A stretch of 64,000 bases of DNA from Campylobacter coli 76339 (GTDB lineage Bacteria > Campylobacterota > Campylobacteria > Campylobacterales > Campylobacteraceae): the NCBI GenBank assembly GCA_000470055.1, contig HG326877.1:943661-1007660 (forward strand), in the 5' to 3' direction. The notes beneath the pieces are model-generated. The model searched no databases. It was given only the letters and a program-made list of their open reading frames with translations, and was not told the origin of the DNA. The translations under genes and the position numbers were made by a program. Positions 31,206 through 41,826 of the stretch are shown here, one piece after another (position 1 is the stretch's first letter; the number at the start of each line of letters is the position of its first letter).

Positions 31206-32087
31206 TCAGTTTTCTAAGATTAATTTTTTTAAAACAGCCATTCTGATTGCAACACCGTTTTTAACTTGTTTTAAAATCAAAGATCTTTCATCATCCATCA
31301 TTTCATCGCTTATATCGATATTTCTATGTACAGGGCCAGGATGGAGCAAGATGAGCTTTTTATCTTTGACTAAATCAAGTTTGATACAAAAGTCATTCGC
31401 ATAATCTTTTAAAGAGCCATAAATGATTTTATTATGTCTTTCTGTTTGTGTTCTTAGACTCATTATAATATCAGCTTTTGAGATCAGTTCATCATTTAAA
31501 GAATAGGATTTTTTCAAGGGTGAATGAGGCATAAAATGAGGTGGCGCTACAAGGGTGATATCCAAGCCAAATCTTGTTAAAAGTTCGGCATTTGAAGAGG
31601 CAACCCTTGAATTTTTAATATCTCCTACGATTAAGATTTTCCTACCTTTGATATCGCCTTTAAAATGTTCATAAATTGTAAAAAGATCAAGTAGAGCTTG
31701 AGTAGGGTGTGCATGTTTGCCATCTCCACCATTTACAACAGGGCAATGCATATGAGAAGCTAAAATATGAGGCACCCCTGAATTTGCATGTCTTATAATG
31801 ATTGCGCTAGGACTCATAGCATCTAAATTAGCCGCTGTATCATAGAGTGTTTCACCCTTGCTAGAGCTCGATCTTGAAACATCAAGGCGTAGGATTTTAG
31901 CTCCTAGTCTTCTTGCAGCACTTTCAAAGGAAGAGAGTGTGCGCGTAGAATTTTCAAAGAATATTGTTGTAATGCTTTTGCCTTCGAGTAAGGTTCTAGG
32001 TTTTTCATCTAAAAAATCTCTTGCTTCTTCAAAAAGCTCCATTATCTCGCTATCAGTAAAATCTTTTGTTGTGATGAGATGTCTCAT
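31206..32087 (-). CDS. pyrB: PyrB, aspartate carbamoyltransferase
   Basis: PyrB catalyses carbamoyl aspartate formation in pyrimidine synthesis. The carbamoyl-phosphate motif [12 protein letters not shown], then [18 protein letters not shown] and [13 protein letters not shown] are present. Length is 293; no PyrI gene is adjacent. It is 5 bases from the sstT stop. Confidence 0.95.
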   Translation of the reverse strand: MRHLITTKDFTDSEIMELFEEARDFLDEKPRTLLEGKSITTIFFENSTRTLSSFESAARRLGAKILRLDVSRSSSSKGETLYDTAANLDAMSPSAIIIRHANSGVPHILASHMHCPVVNGGDGKHAHPTQALLDLFTIYEHFKGDIKGRKILIVGDIKNSRVASSNAELLTRFGLDITLVAPPHFMPHSPLKKSYSLNDELISKADIIMSLRTQTERHNKIIYGSLKDYANDFCIKLDLVKDKKLILLHPGPVHRNIDISDEMMDDERSLILKQVKNGVAIRMAVLKKLILEN

Positions 32088-32092
32088 TGTAT

Positions 32093-33316
32093 TTACCTTA
32101 TGTCATAATTTAGCTCATCTTTGGAACAAATAGCACTAAATAAAACATCCGTTGAGCTATTGAGCGCTGTTTCAACGCTATCTTGTACCACGCCTATGAT
32201 AAACCCTATTGCAACTACTTTCATGGCAATATCATAGTCGATATTAAATAAAGAGCAAGCTAAAGGGATGAGTAAAAGCGAGCCTCCTGCTACGCCACTT
32301 GCACCACAAGCTGCAAAAGTAGCAATAATACTTAATAAAAAGGCTTGTAAAAAACTTACTTGTATGCCAACACTATGTGCGGTGCTAAGGCTTAATATAG
32401 CTATGGTTACTGCTGCGCCTGCCATATTTATCGTTGCTCCAAGAGGGATGGAGATGCTGTAAAATTCTTTATTGATCCCAAGTTTAGCACAAAGCGCCAT
32501 ATTTACAGGAATGTTTGCAGCCGAGCTTCTTGTAAAAAAAGCAAAAAAAGCACTGTGTCTTAAGCAGATAAAAATCAAAGGGAAAGGATTTTTTCTAGTG
32601 TAAATGAAAACAATTAAAGCATTGATTACAAAAGCAACAAAAAGCATAGTAAGCACAAGCAATACCAAGAGTTTTGCATAACTTAATAAACCTTGTGCTC
32701 CTGTTTGTGCTACAGAATTGGCTACCAAGCCAAAAATTCCAAAAGGAGCAAGCTTTACTATAAATTTAACAATTTTTAAAACCCCTTCATTAATATCTAC
32801 AAAAATTTGCTTTGCTTCTTTTGAACAATTTTTCAAAGCTATACCGCCACCTATAGCCCAAGCTAAAATTCCTAAATAATTCCCATTTGAAAGTGCATTG
32901 ATAGGATTATCTACTATATTTAAAAGCAAATTTTTAAAAATTTCATTTAGATGCATAGGAGAGGTATTTTCTGCCTTTTGAACTCCTTCTAGAATTAATT
33001 CTACAGGAAACATAAAACTTACAATCACTGCACATGCTGCTGCTAAAAAAGTTCCTACAATGTATAAAATAACAATATTTCTTATCTTGGAACTGCTTTG
33101 AGAAAAATCTCTTGTGCAAATTGAGGTTAAAATAAGTACAAAAACAAGGATAGGAGCTATGGCCTTTAAAGCATTGGTAAATAAAACACCTAATAAATTT
33201 ACAACTTCGGCTATTTCTTTAGAGCTTATTCCTACAAGTATACCTAAAATTATACCTGCGCAGATTTGAAGAATGAGACTGCCTTTTACGTAACTTTGAA
33301 CTAGTCTTGAGAACAT
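32093..33316 (-). CDS. sstT: SstT, Na+/serine-threonine symporter
   Basis: This is a dicarboxylate/amino acid:cation symporter family protein with about eight membrane helices and two re-entrant loops. [17 protein letters not shown] and [17 protein letters not shown] are the conserved substrate and sodium motifs, as in SstT. C. jejuni uses serine as a main carbon source, although SdaC is the main serine importer. Length is 407. It is divergent from metK. Confidence 0.9.
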   Translation of the reverse strand: MFSRLVQSYVKGSLILQICAGIILGILVGISSKEIAEVVNLLGVLFTNALKAIAPILVFVLILTSICTRDFSQSSSKIRNIVILYIVGTFLAAACAVIVSFMFPVELILEGVQKAENTSPMHLNEIFKNLLLNIVDNPINALSNGNYLGILAWAIGGGIALKNCSKEAKQIFVDINEGVLKIVKFIVKLAPFGIFGLVANSVAQTGAQGLLSYAKLLVLLVLTMLFVAFVINALIVFIYTRKNPFPLIFICLRHSAFFAFFTRSSAANIPVNMALCAKLGINKEFYSISIPLGATINMAGAAVTIAILSLSTAHSVGIQVSFLQAFLLSIIATFAACGASGVAGGSLLLIPLACSLFNIDYDIAMKVVAIGFIIGVVQDSVETALNSSTDVLFSAICSKDELNYDIR

Positions 33317-33430
33317 AAGAACCTTTATTATTTGAATTTTATTGCAATATATCGGACTTGATTTTAACGAACTTTTGCTTAATTTTAGTGAATTTTTAAA
33401 AGCATTAAGCTTGGATAAGTTTATTTGGGC

Positions 33431-33436
33431 TAGAAT
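33431..33436 (+). promoter_or_regulatory. Probable -10 element for metK
   Basis: TAGAAT occurs 31 bases before the metK ATG at 33467, after an AT-rich stretch in the 150-base gap between the divergent sstT and metK genes. No S-adenosylmethionine riboswitch hairpin was seen in this short leader. Confidence 0.4.
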
Positions 33437-33466
33437 TGTAGTTCATTTTTTATGAAAGGACTTTTT

Positions 33467-34666
33467 ATGTATCTATTCACTTCAGAAGTCGTAAGTGCAG
33501 GTCATCCAGACAAATGCGCTGATATAATCGCTGATACAATAGTGGATATACTCTTGAAAAATGACAAAAATTCAAGGGTGGCGAGTGAGGTTTTTGTCGC
33601 AGGAAACAAGGTTGTGATAGGAGGAGAAGTTAAATCAAATCACAAGCTTAGTAAGGTTGATTACGATAATTTAGTTAAAAATGTTTTGAAAAATATAGGC
33701 TATGATGGAGCGGGATATTTTAGCAAAGAGCAATGCTTGCATCCTGATGAAGTTGATGTTATGGTATTTTTGAATGAACAAAGCCCTGATATTAATCAAG
33801 GTGTAGATCAAGAAGATGGCGAAACGGGTGCTGGGGATCAAGGTATTATGTTTGGTTTTGCAAGTTGTGAAGCTAAAGAGTATATGCCAGCGGCTATAAG
33901 CTATGCAAGAGTACTTTGCGATAAGGTTTATGCTTATGCAAAAGCTCATCCACAAGAGCTGGGTGTAGATATTAAAACTCAAGTGACTATTGATTATGGC
34001 ACAAAGGCAAATTTTGAAAATTGCAAACCGCAAAGTATTCATACTATTGTTGTTTCTGCGCCTTGTGTTGAAAGTATGAAAATAGAGGATTTAAGAGCTT
34101 TGATAAATAAATTAATCCTAGAGAGTGATTTACCTAAAGAACTTTTTAATCCTGAAAAAACTAGAATTTTGATCAATCCAACAGGAAAATATGTCAATCA
34201 CTCTTCTTTACATGATAGTGGTTTAACCGGAAGAAAACTTATAGTAGATAGTTTTGGAGGATATGCTCCTATAGGAGGGGGTGCACAATCTAGCAAGGAT
34301 TATACTAAGGTTGATAGAAGTGGACTTTATGCAGGTAGATGGCTTGCTAAAAATATAGTCGCAGCAGGACTTGCTAAAAAGTGTATAGTTCAACTCAGCT
34401 ATGCTATAGGCATTGCTAAACCTACTTCTGTAAGCGTAGATTGTATGGGAACTAATACAGGAGTAAATGATGATATTTTAAGCGAATTTGTAATGCAAAA
34501 TTTCTCTTTGACTCCAAATTGGATTCGTGATAAATTTGGTCTTGATAAACCTAGTAAAGAAACTTTCCTTTATGCTGATGTAGCAGCTCGCGGACAAGTA
34601 GGACAAAAGGATTATCCTTGGGAAAAACTTGATGCGCTAGATCAATTTAAGAGTTTAATCAAATAA
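33467..34666 (+). CDS. metK: MetK, S-adenosylmethionine synthetase
   Basis: MetK makes S-adenosylmethionine from ATP and methionine. The signature GAGDQGIMFGFA, the glycine-rich DSFGGYAPIGGGAQSSKDYTKVDRS and the N-terminal GHPDKCADIIAD are intact. ATG 33467 is preferred to the upstream codon at 33452, because AAAGGA lies 6 bases before it and MYLFTSEVVSAG is the family start. Length is 399. It stands alone, with its own promoter and terminator. Confidence 0.96.
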   Translation: MYLFTSEVVSAGHPDKCADIIADTIVDILLKNDKNSRVASEVFVAGNKVVIGGEVKSNHKLSKVDYDNLVKNVLKNIGYDGAGYFSKEQCLHPDEVDVMVFLNEQSPDINQGVDQEDGETGAGDQGIMFGFASCEAKEYMPAAISYARVLCDKVYAYAKAHPQELGVDIKTQVTIDYGTKANFENCKPQSIHTIVVSAPCVESMKIEDLRALINKLILESDLPKELFNPEKTRILINPTGKYVNHSSLHDSGLTGRKLIVDSFGGYAPIGGGAQSSKDYTKVDRSGLYAGRWLAKNIVAAGLAKKCIVQLSYAIGIAKPTSVSVDCMGTNTGVNDDILSEFVMQNFSLTPNWIRDKFGLDKPSKETFLYADVAARGQVGQKDYPWEKLDALDQFKSLIK

Positions 34667-34690
34667 GTCCTATTTTTAAAATTATGAGTG

Positions 34691-34735
34691 TTTTTGGCTT
34701 TGATGGGTTTTGGATTTAAAATCCCAAGCCAAAAA
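34691..34735. terminator. Terminator hairpin between metK and lnt
   Basis: TTTTTGGCTT (34691-34700) pairs exactly with AAGCCAAAAA (34726-34735), and an inner GGGTTTT / AAAATCCC stem lengthens the hairpin. The symmetric A/T flanks allow action for both convergent genes. Confidence 0.75.
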
Positions 34736-34763
34736 TGCTAGTTTATTAAAAGATAATTATTTT

Positions 34764-36086
34764 TTATTTTTCACCAAAAAATTTATAAAAAAACTTTTTC
34801 CATTCTAGATCTAATCTTTCTTTGGGTTTAATTACCGCACTTTCTTTACCGTTTGTGGCATGATAAACACTAACTCCGTATTTGCTTGCGTAAAATTTCA
34901 TCAATAATTGTTGAAGCTTGTATTCGCTAGAGTAGTTAAACCAAGCATTATTGCTTATGGCTATGATAATTTTTGAATTTTTATAATTTTGTTCTTTTGT
35001 AGCTTCATAACAAATAGCATTAGTGATAACTTGATCATTGAGTTTGTATTTGCTTTGTAATGGTCCTTGATCAAATTCTGCTGTATTGGGCAAAAAGTAT
35101 TTTTGTATTGTTTCTTTAAAAAATGGAATTTCTTCGCCAAAAGGTACTAAAAAATGTTTATTGAGTATATAGCTATTGCCTCCTTTGAAAATATATGTGC
35201 TATTGTAAGTTTTATTATCTTGCACATTAAATGCTCCAGTTATAATAATAATTTGGCGTGATAATTCTTTTAATATTTTTTCATATGGAGTGCTTTTAAG
35301 ATCAAATGCAAAAGCAGTTTCTGGCAAGATGATGAGTTCTTTTTTTTCATTGATAGCTTGGATAATTTCTTTGATTAAATTGTCTGAATTTATAGATACA
35401 TTTTCTTGAAGGAATTTTTGATCTTGAGATATATCTGTAGAAATAAGTTTATAGGATAGATTTAAATCTTCTGATTTTTTTTCATCGTATTGAAAACCTA
35501 TAGAAAATACAATCAAAAGAATAGCAATTTTATAATATCTTGAAATATAATTTTCATGAATAATATATGCTAATAAAAAAATGCAGATAATACCACGGTA
35601 GCTAGAATCAAAAAAACCGTATACAGTATAAATTCCCCAATTAAGCCAATCAAAACCTAAAGGATGAATAAAGCTTAAACAAAAAATTCCACAAAGCCTC
35701 AAAAAGTCAAATTTAAGTAAATAGCAAATTCTAAAGAGTATCCCATAAACTATACCTATAAGGATAATAACTACAGGTACTAAATAATTTAAGTCAAAAT
35801 AAATCGAAGAAAGCCCTATCCACCAAAACCAGAGCACCCCTACAAAAAATCCTATCCAAAAATATTGCTTAGGACTTTTGCTTTTTAAAAGTAAAACCAA
35901 GCCCCAAATCGCAAGAAATGAGCTGATGGTTTGAGTAAAAATATTTTCAAAAAAAGATAAATAAATACAATTTGAAAGTAAAAATGCTATAAAAAAGACT
36001 TTTATTATTTTAAAAATGGTAGAATTAGTATTTAATTTTTTTGGAATAAAGGAAAAATATGGCAGAAAATTCAATTTTAACTTCAT
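34764..36086 (-). CDS. lnt: Lnt, apolipoprotein N-acyltransferase
   Basis: Lnt adds the third acyl chain to bacterial lipoproteins in the inner membrane. Six to seven N-terminal helices precede a nitrilase-like periplasmic domain. The catalytic glutamate is in ILPETAFAF, LVPFGEEIPFF is the conserved mid block, and the nucleophilic cysteine is in TNAICYEAT. ATG 36086 (MKLKLNFLPYF) matches C. jejuni. The 5' end therefore overlaps yajC head-to-head by 28 bases. Length is 440. Confidence 0.9.
   Translation of the reverse strand: MKLKLNFLPYFSFIPKKLNTNSTIFKIIKVFFIAFLLSNCIYLSFFENIFTQTISSFLAIWGLVLLLKSKSPKQYFWIGFFVGVLWFWWIGLSSIYFDLNYLVPVVIILIGIVYGILFRICYLLKFDFLRLCGIFCLSFIHPLGFDWLNWGIYTVYGFFDSSYRGIICIFLLAYIIHENYISRYYKIAILLIVFSIGFQYDEKKSEDLNLSYKLISTDISQDQKFLQENVSINSDNLIKEIIQAINEKKELIILPETAFAFDLKSTPYEKILKELSRQIIIITGAFNVQDNKTYNSTYIFKGGNSYILNKHFLVPFGEEIPFFKETIQKYFLPNTAEFDQGPLQSKYKLNDQVITNAICYEATKEQNYKNSKIIIAISNNAWFNYSSEYKLQQLLMKFYASKYGVSVYHATNGKESAVIKPKERLDLEWKKFFYKFFGEK
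36017..36025 (+). promoter_or_regulatory. Extended -10 promoter for yajC-secD-secF inside lnt
   Basis: TGGTAGAAT is a near-consensus extended -10 situated 34 bases upstream of the yajC ATG. It lies within the antisense lnt coding region, so the yajC operon promoter appears embedded in lnt. Confidence 0.5.
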
Positions 36087-36331
36087 TGTTACCTCTTGTT
36101 GTGCTATTTGCAATTTTTTATTTTTTGGTTATAAGACCACAACAAAAACAAGCAAAAGCACATAAGCAAATGCTAGAATCCCTTCAAAAAGGCGATAAGA
36201 TTATCACCAATGGTGGGCTTATCTGTGAGGTCGTAAAACCAGAGGACGATTTTATCAAAGTTAAGCTTAATGAAGACAATGTTACTGCAAAAATTTCAAG
36301 AGAATTTATAGCAAAGAAAATTGATGCGTAA
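36059..36331 (+). CDS. yajC: YajC, Sec translocon accessory subunit
   Basis: This small single-span membrane protein of the SecDF-YajC complex has a hydrophobic helix LLPLVVLFAIFYFLVIRPQQKQ near the N-terminus, followed by the basic cytoplasmic domain with KGDKIITNGGLICEV. Length is 90. It leads the yajC-secD-secF-leuS run and overlaps secD by 8 bases. Confidence 0.95.
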   Translation: MAENSILTSLLPLVVLFAIFYFLVIRPQQKQAKAHKQMLESLQKGDKIITNGGLICEVVKPEDDFIKVKLNEDNVTAKISREFIAKKIDA

Positions 36332-37904
36332 TTCTAAAATCACTTATCGATTGGTTGTTTTTATCGCGGTATTTATCTTTGGGGTTGTTTTTTCGCTCCC
36401 TTCTTTTTTGCAATCCGAGCGAGGAGCGAAAATCAATTTAGGGCTTGATTTGCAAGGCGGGCTTTATATGCTTTTGGGTGTAGATAATCAAGAAGCTGTA
36501 AAGTCCAAAATCAAATCCGTCGCCTCTTCTTTGAGTTATTCTTTTAATAAAGAGAATATTTTAAATGATGGATTAAATATTCATGATGATAGTTTAGATT
36601 TTACTTTGTTGGATAATGCAGATATAGTTAAGACTGAGAATTTGCTTAAGGAAATTAATGGACTTAATGTACAAAGAGAAGATATGCATTATGTGATTTC
36701 TTTTACCCCAGAAGAGGTTAAAAGCATAGAAAATTTCGCTCTTTTGCAAGCAGTTGAGACTATTAGAAATCGTTTAGATCAATTTGGTTTAGCAGAGCCG
36801 ACGGTTGCAAAACAAGGTGAAGATAAAATTCTAGTCGAGTTAGCAGGAATTAAAACCAAAGAAGACGAGTTAAGAGCTAAAGAGCGCATTACTAAAGCAG
36901 CTCATTTGCAACTCATGGAAGTGGATGATTCTAAAATGAACCAAGCTTCTAGTATGAGTGATGCTGAAGCAGCGAGTTATGGACTTGTTTTAGTTCCTGA
37001 TTCTAGAAATCCAAATTTAAAATATCCTTTAAAAAACATTCCTATTTTAGATGGCTCTATGCTTACAGATGCTAGGGTAGGACTTAGCGATAAGAGTAAT
37101 TATCCTGTTATTAATTTTACTTTAAATGCTGAAGGTTCTAAGAAATTTGCTGATTATACGGGAGCAAATGTTGGAAAGCGTTTGGCTATTGTGCTAGATA
37201 ATAAAGTATATTCTGCTCCATCGATTAATGAACGCATAGGTGGTGGAAGTGGTCAAATCAGCGGAGCTTTTACTCAAGAAGAAGCGCGAGATGTGGCTGT
37301 AGCTTTAAGAAGCGGGGCTTTATTGGCACCGGTTAAACTTTTAGAGCAAAGAAGTATAGGTCCATCTTTGGGCGCTGATAGTATTAAAATGAGTATGATA
37401 GCTCTTATAGGTGCTTCGATTTTTATCGTAGTATTTATGGTGCTTTATTATGGTATGGCAGGAATTTTTGCCAATATCGCAATGCTCGTTAATGTTTTGG
37501 TTGTTGTGGCTGTGATGGCAATGTTTGGTGCAACCTTGACCTTACCAGGTATGGCAGGACTTGTTTTAACTGTGGGCATGGCTGTTGATGCCAATGTTAT
37601 TATCAATGAGCGTATTCGAGAGCTTTTACGCGAGGGTGTGAACATTAAGACAAGTATAGAGCAAGGTTATAAAAATGCTATGAGTGCGATAATAGATTCT
37701 AATATCACCTCTCTTGTAACCTCCATAGCGCTTTATGCTTATGGAACAGGTGCTGTTAAAGGATTTGCGGTGACTTTAGGAATTGGTATTGTTGTTTCTA
37801 TGATTACTGCTATTTGGGGAACGCATGGAATGTTTGATTATTTTATGCGCCGCATTGAAAAAAGTAATAATACAAGATTTTGGTTTGGTTATAGGAGAAA
37901 ATAA
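36324..37904 (+). CDS. secD: SecD, protein translocase subunit
   Basis: SecD is a membrane RND-like subunit that uses proton motive force to complete Sec export. The N-terminal helix is followed by the D1 signature GLDLQGGLYMLLGV, then a large periplasmic domain. Five helices complete the protein, with the conserved GMAVDANVIINERIRE motif. ATG 36324, three bases after a TTG, fits the family start. Length is 526. The last base overlaps the secF start. Confidence 0.95.
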   Translation: MRNSKITYRLVVFIAVFIFGVVFSLPSFLQSERGAKINLGLDLQGGLYMLLGVDNQEAVKSKIKSVASSLSYSFNKENILNDGLNIHDDSLDFTLLDNADIVKTENLLKEINGLNVQREDMHYVISFTPEEVKSIENFALLQAVETIRNRLDQFGLAEPTVAKQGEDKILVELAGIKTKEDELRAKERITKAAHLQLMEVDDSKMNQASSMSDAEAASYGLVLVPDSRNPNLKYPLKNIPILDGSMLTDARVGLSDKSNYPVINFTLNAEGSKKFADYTGANVGKRLAIVLDNKVYSAPSINERIGGGSGQISGAFTQEEARDVAVALRSGALLAPVKLLEQRSIGPSLGADSIKMSMIALIGASIFIVVFMVLYYGMAGIFANIAMLVNVLVVVAVMAMFGATLTLPGMAGLVLTVGMAVDANVIINERIRELLREGVNIKTSIEQGYKNAMSAIIDSNITSLVTSIALYAYGTGAVKGFAVTLGIGIVVSMITAIWGTHGMFDYFMRRIEKSNNTRFWFGYRRK

Positions 37905-38875
37905 TGCAGTTTTTTAGCGAAAAGAAAATTTATGATTTTATGAGAATGCGTTTTGCTGCAATTTCTCTTTCTATTGTTTTATTTTTTGGTTCTATTTATT
38001 TGCTTTGGGATAGAGGTTTGCAATTTGGTATTGATTTTAGTGGTGGTACTTTAATCCAACTTAAATACGATACAGCAGCTCCTATTCCTCAAATTCGTGA
38101 AATTTTAGAAAAACAAGGCAGTTTTCAAAATTTATCTGTAACTGAATTTGGAAGTAAAGAAGAAATCACTATCCGTTTTTTAGGAAGTAATGATAGTTTA
38201 GGTAGTGATATAGGTGAGCATATTAGTACTCTTTTAAAAGATACGGGTACATTTGAAGTGCGTCGTGCTGATGTTGTAGGTCCAAAAGTGGGCGATGAGC
38301 TTAGAAACAAGGGGCTTATGGCTATCATTGTATCCTTGGTGGCCATTTTAATTTATATCGCAATACGCTTTGAATGGCGTTTTGCGCTAGCGGCAATTAT
38401 TAGTGAAATACATGATGTCGTGATCACTTTGGGAGCGATTTCATTATTTAAGATCGATGTAAATTTAGATACTTTGGCTGCAGTTTTAACAGTGCTTGGA
38501 TATTCTTTAAATGATACAATTATCATTTTTGATAGAATTAGAGAAGGGATTAAAACAAATAAGAAAAGCGAACTTGCTCCTATTATTAACGAAAGTGTTT
38601 CGGCAACCTTGTCTAGAACAGTGTTGACTTCAGGACTTACTTTGGCTACTGTTGTGATACTCTATCTGTTTGGCGGAGAGATGATTCAGGGCTTTTCTTT
38701 GGCTTTGATAGTGGGTATTGTTGTGGGAACTTTAAGTTCAATTTTTGTGGCTAGTCCAACTTTACTTTGGTTTAAATTCAGTGTTATTGATTTTAGAAAT
38801 AAAGAACTTGAAAAACTTAAAAGAAAGCAGGAAAAAGAACGCAATCGTGCAATGTATGAAAAAGGAACGGTTTAA
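37904..38875 (+). CDS. secF: SecF, protein translocase subunit
   Basis: SecF is the partner of SecD. The D1-like FGIDFSGGTLIQLKY lies after the first helix, and LGYSLNDTIIIFDRIREG is the SecF signature. The last helix is followed by a lysine- and glutamate-rich cytoplasmic tail. Length is 323. It sits 9 bases before leuS. Confidence 0.95.
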   Translation: MQFFSEKKIYDFMRMRFAAISLSIVLFFGSIYLLWDRGLQFGIDFSGGTLIQLKYDTAAPIPQIREILEKQGSFQNLSVTEFGSKEEITIRFLGSNDSLGSDIGEHISTLLKDTGTFEVRRADVVGPKVGDELRNKGLMAIIVSLVAILIYIAIRFEWRFALAAIISEIHDVVITLGAISLFKIDVNLDTLAAVLTVLGYSLNDTIIIFDRIREGIKTNKKSELAPIINESVSATLSRTVLTSGLTLATVVILYLFGGEMIQGFSLALIVGIVVGTLSSIFVASPTLLWFKFSVIDFRNKELEKLKRKQEKERNRAMYEKGTV

Positions 38876-38884
38876 AGGAAGATT

Positions 38885-41317
38885 ATGGCTTATGAAGCAA
38901 ATTTGATAGAAAAAAAATGGCAAGAAATTTGGGATAAAAATGAGTATTTTGAACCTAAAGATGATTTAACCTTACCTAAAAAATATATTTTATCCATGTT
39001 TCCTTACCCTAGCGGGCGTATACATATGGGACATGTAAGAAATTATAGTATAGGTGATGCTATTGCTAGATATTATCGCAAGATGGGTTATAATGTTTTG
39101 CATCCTATTGGTTTTGATAGTTTTGGTATGCCAGCTGAAAATGCAGCTATTAAGCATAAAATTCATCCAAAATCTTGGACTTATGAAAATATAGCCTATA
39201 TGAAAAATGAACTTTTTTCTTTAGGTTTTTCTTTTTCAAAAAAAAGAATGCTTGCGACTTCTGATCCACTCTATACAAAATTTGAACAAGAATTTTTTAT
39301 CAAAATGTATGAAAAAGGTTTGATTTATACTAAAGAAGCAAATGTAAATTGGTGTGAGCAAGATCAAACTGTTTTGGCAAATGAGCAAGTAGAAGATGGA
39401 AAGTGTTGGCGTTGCGGACATGAAGTAGTTCAAAAAAAGATGCCAGGGTATTATGTAAAAATCACAGCCTATGCAGAAGAGCTTTTAAGCGAGCTTGAGA
39501 ATTTAAAAGATAAGTGGCCTTCTCAGGTTTTAACCATGCAAGAAAATTGGATAGGTAAAAGTGAGGGTTTGGAATTTTCTTTAAATTTAGATAAAGAAAG
39601 CTTGGAAAAAGCAAAGACGCAATCTTTTGAAGTTTTCACTACTCGCGCGGATACTATTTATGGTATTTCTTATGTAGCTTTAGCACCTGAACATAAAATT
39701 GTGCAAAATTTAATACAAGCAAATTGTTTAGACGATGAAAAAGTAGAGCAAATTAAAAATATGCAAAAACAAAGTGCCAGAGAAAGACAAATGGCTGATA
39801 AACAAGGGTGTTTTTTAGGAATTTACGCTATCCATCCTTTGACTCAAGAAAAACTCCCTGTTTGGGTAGCAAATTTTGTATTAGCTGATTATGGTAGTGG
39901 AGCTGTAATGGCTGTTCCAGCCCATGATGAGAGAGATTTTGAATTTGCTAATAAATACAAACTTGAAATCAAACAAGTGATTGAGTGCGAAGATGCACAG
40001 CTTCCTCATGTTCAAAAAACAGGAAAGCTTATCCAAAGTGGCGAATTTAACGGGCTTGATTGTAATGAAGCAAGAGCAAAAATTATTTCAAAATTCGAAG
40101 ATGAAAAGCTAGGAAAAAGGGTTATTAATTTTAAAATTCGTGATTGGGGTGTTTCTCGCCAAAGATATTGGGGCGCTCCTATACCTATGGTAAAATGTAA
40201 AGCTTGTGGGATCGTGCCTCAAAAAATTGAAAATTTACCTATTACCTTACCTGAAGATGTTCAAATCACAGGAGAGGGCAATCCACTTGAAAAACATCCC
40301 ACTTGGAAAAATTGCACTTGTCCAAAATGTGGGCAAGAGGCTCAAAAAGAAAGCGATACTTTAGACACTTTTTTTGAAAGTTCATGGTATTTTGCACGCT
40401 TTGCAAGCGATGAGAAAACATGGCAAGAAAAGGCCTTGGATAAAGAGAGTGTGAGATATTGGATGAATGTTGATCAATATATAGGTGGTATAGAGCATGC
40501 GATTTTACATTTGCTTTATGCAAGATTTTTCCAAAAAGTTTTAAAAGATTTGGGGTATTTGGAAGATAATGAACCTTTTGCTAAACTTTTAACCCAAGGT
40601 ATGGTTTTAAAAGATGGTGCCAAAATGTCTAAATCTAAAGGAAATGTAGTCGATCCTGATGATATTATCAATAAATATGGAGCCGATACAGCAAGGCTTT
40701 TCATCCTTTTTGCTGCACCTCCTGCTAAAGAACTTGAGTGGAATGATGATGCGGTTGAAGGAGCTTACAGATTTATTTGCAGACTTTATGATAGAGCTCA
40801 AAATGTTAGAACTGGAGAGCTTTTAGAATTTAAGCATGAGGATTTAAATAAAGAAGAAAAATACGCTAGATTGAAAGTGTATGAAGCTTTGAAAAAATCT
40901 TTTGAAGTTTATACTCAAAGTTTTGCCTTTAATACCTTAATTGCTGCTTGTATGGAGGCGCTTAATGCCTTAGCTCCTTGTAAAAATGAAGCTTTAGAGC
41001 AGGAAGCTTTTTATATTATCTTAAATATTTTAGAGCCTATTATTCCTCATGTGTGCTTTGAGCTAAGCGATAAGCTTTTTAAATGTGAGAATTTTAAGGT
41101 TTTAAATTTAAAAGAAGAAGTTTTTGTAAAAGATAGCTTAAATTTAGCCATCAGTGTAAACGGCAAAAAGCGCGGAGAAGTTGAAGTTTCAAGCTCAGCA
41201 AGCCAAGATGAAATTTTAGAATTAGCAAAGCAAAAAGTTTCAAAATGGTTAGAGGGTAAAAATATAGTTAAAGAGATTTATGTAGAGGGAAAATTGGTAA
41301 ATTTGGTGATAAAATGA
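38885..41317 (+). CDS. leuS: LeuS, leucyl-tRNA synthetase
   Basis: This class I synthetase has the HIGH motif (HMGHVRNY) near residue 40 and KMSKSKGN near 578. The CP1 editing domain in between carries [10 protein letters not shown], the site for hydrolysing mischarged tRNA. Zinc-type cysteines occur in CKACG and CPKCG. Length is 810. It overlaps lptE by 4 bases. Confidence 0.97.
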   Translation: MAYEANLIEKKWQEIWDKNEYFEPKDDLTLPKKYILSMFPYPSGRIHMGHVRNYSIGDAIARYYRKMGYNVLHPIGFDSFGMPAENAAIKHKIHPKSWTYENIAYMKNELFSLGFSFSKKRMLATSDPLYTKFEQEFFIKMYEKGLIYTKEANVNWCEQDQTVLANEQVEDGKCWRCGHEVVQKKMPGYYVKITAYAEELLSELENLKDKWPSQVLTMQENWIGKSEGLEFSLNLDKESLEKAKTQSFEVFTTRADTIYGISYVALAPEHKIVQNLIQANCLDDEKVEQIKNMQKQSARERQMADKQGCFLGIYAIHPLTQEKLPVWVANFVLADYGSGAVMAVPAHDERDFEFANKYKLEIKQVIECEDAQLPHVQKTGKLIQSGEFNGLDCNEARAKIISKFEDEKLGKRVINFKIRDWGVSRQRYWGAPIPMVKCKACGIVPQKIENLPITLPEDVQITGEGNPLEKHPTWKNCTCPKCGQEAQKESDTLDTFFESSWYFARFASDEKTWQEKALDKESVRYWMNVDQYIGGIEHAILHLLYARFFQKVLKDLGYLEDNEPFAKLLTQGMVLKDGAKMSKSKGNVVDPDDIINKYGADTARLFILFAAPPAKELEWNDDAVEGAYRFICRLYDRAQNVRTGELLEFKHEDLNKEEKYARLKVYEALKKSFEVYTQSFAFNTLIAACMEALNALAPCKNEALEQEAFYIILNILEPIIPHVCFELSDKLFKCENFKVLNLKEEVFVKDSLNLAISVNGKKRGEVEVSSSASQDEILELAKQKVSKWLEGKNIVKEIYVEGKLVNLVIK

Positions 41318-41826
41318 AAGGAATTTTATTTTTTATCGTAGCTTTATTTTTAGGTGCATGTGGCTATATCCCGACTTCAAAAATTGCCAATAATATTTTT
41401 GATGATAAGGTCTATGTAAATGTAGAGCTAAGCCTTCAAGATCCTAGAAATAGTATTTTCGTAGCCGATACTCTTAAAGAGATGGTCATTTCAAAATTAG
41501 GACGAAAGCTGGCTTTAAAGCACGAAGCGGATGATGTAATCAATGTCAGGATGAATAATCTTGAATTTACCCCTTTGATATATGATAAAAATGGTTATGT
41601 TATCAGTTACAAAGCCAAACTTAATTTGGAATTTAAAGTAGTGTTTAAAGATGGCACCACTGAACACTTTAGTACAAGTGGAAGCTATAATTTTGACATA
41701 TCGCCTAATAGTATTATCAGTGATGCGGCACGCTATGAAGCTATACGAGCAGCTTCTAGTGAAGCCTTTGATGAATTTATTTCAGTAATAGCTATCAAGG
41801 GACATAAGCGTGCCACCCAATATTAA
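41314..41826 (+). CDS. lptE: LptE-like outer-membrane lipoprotein
   Basis: This is a lipoprotein with signal [17 protein letters not shown] (lipobox LGAC, cysteine 16). The mature part resembles epsilonproteobacterial LptE, the plug of the LptD lipopolysaccharide translocon. [31 protein letters not shown] and the C-terminal alternating strands fit. Length is 170. In H. pylori the same order leuS-lptE-folC-csd-ccmA-mfd occurs (HP1547 downwards), as I recall. Confidence 0.8.
   Translation: MKGILFFIVALFLGACGYIPTSKIANNIFDDKVYVNVELSLQDPRNSIFVADTLKEMVISKLGRKLALKHEADDVINVRMNNLEFTPLIYDKNGYVISYKAKLNLEFKVVFKDGTTEHFSTSGSYNFDISPNSIISDAARYEAIRAASSEAFDEFISVIAIKGHKRATQY

Noticed and set aside
33317-33466. 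SAM riboswitch before metK
   Set aside because: The leader is about 30 bases from the likely start point and shows no stem-loop set.
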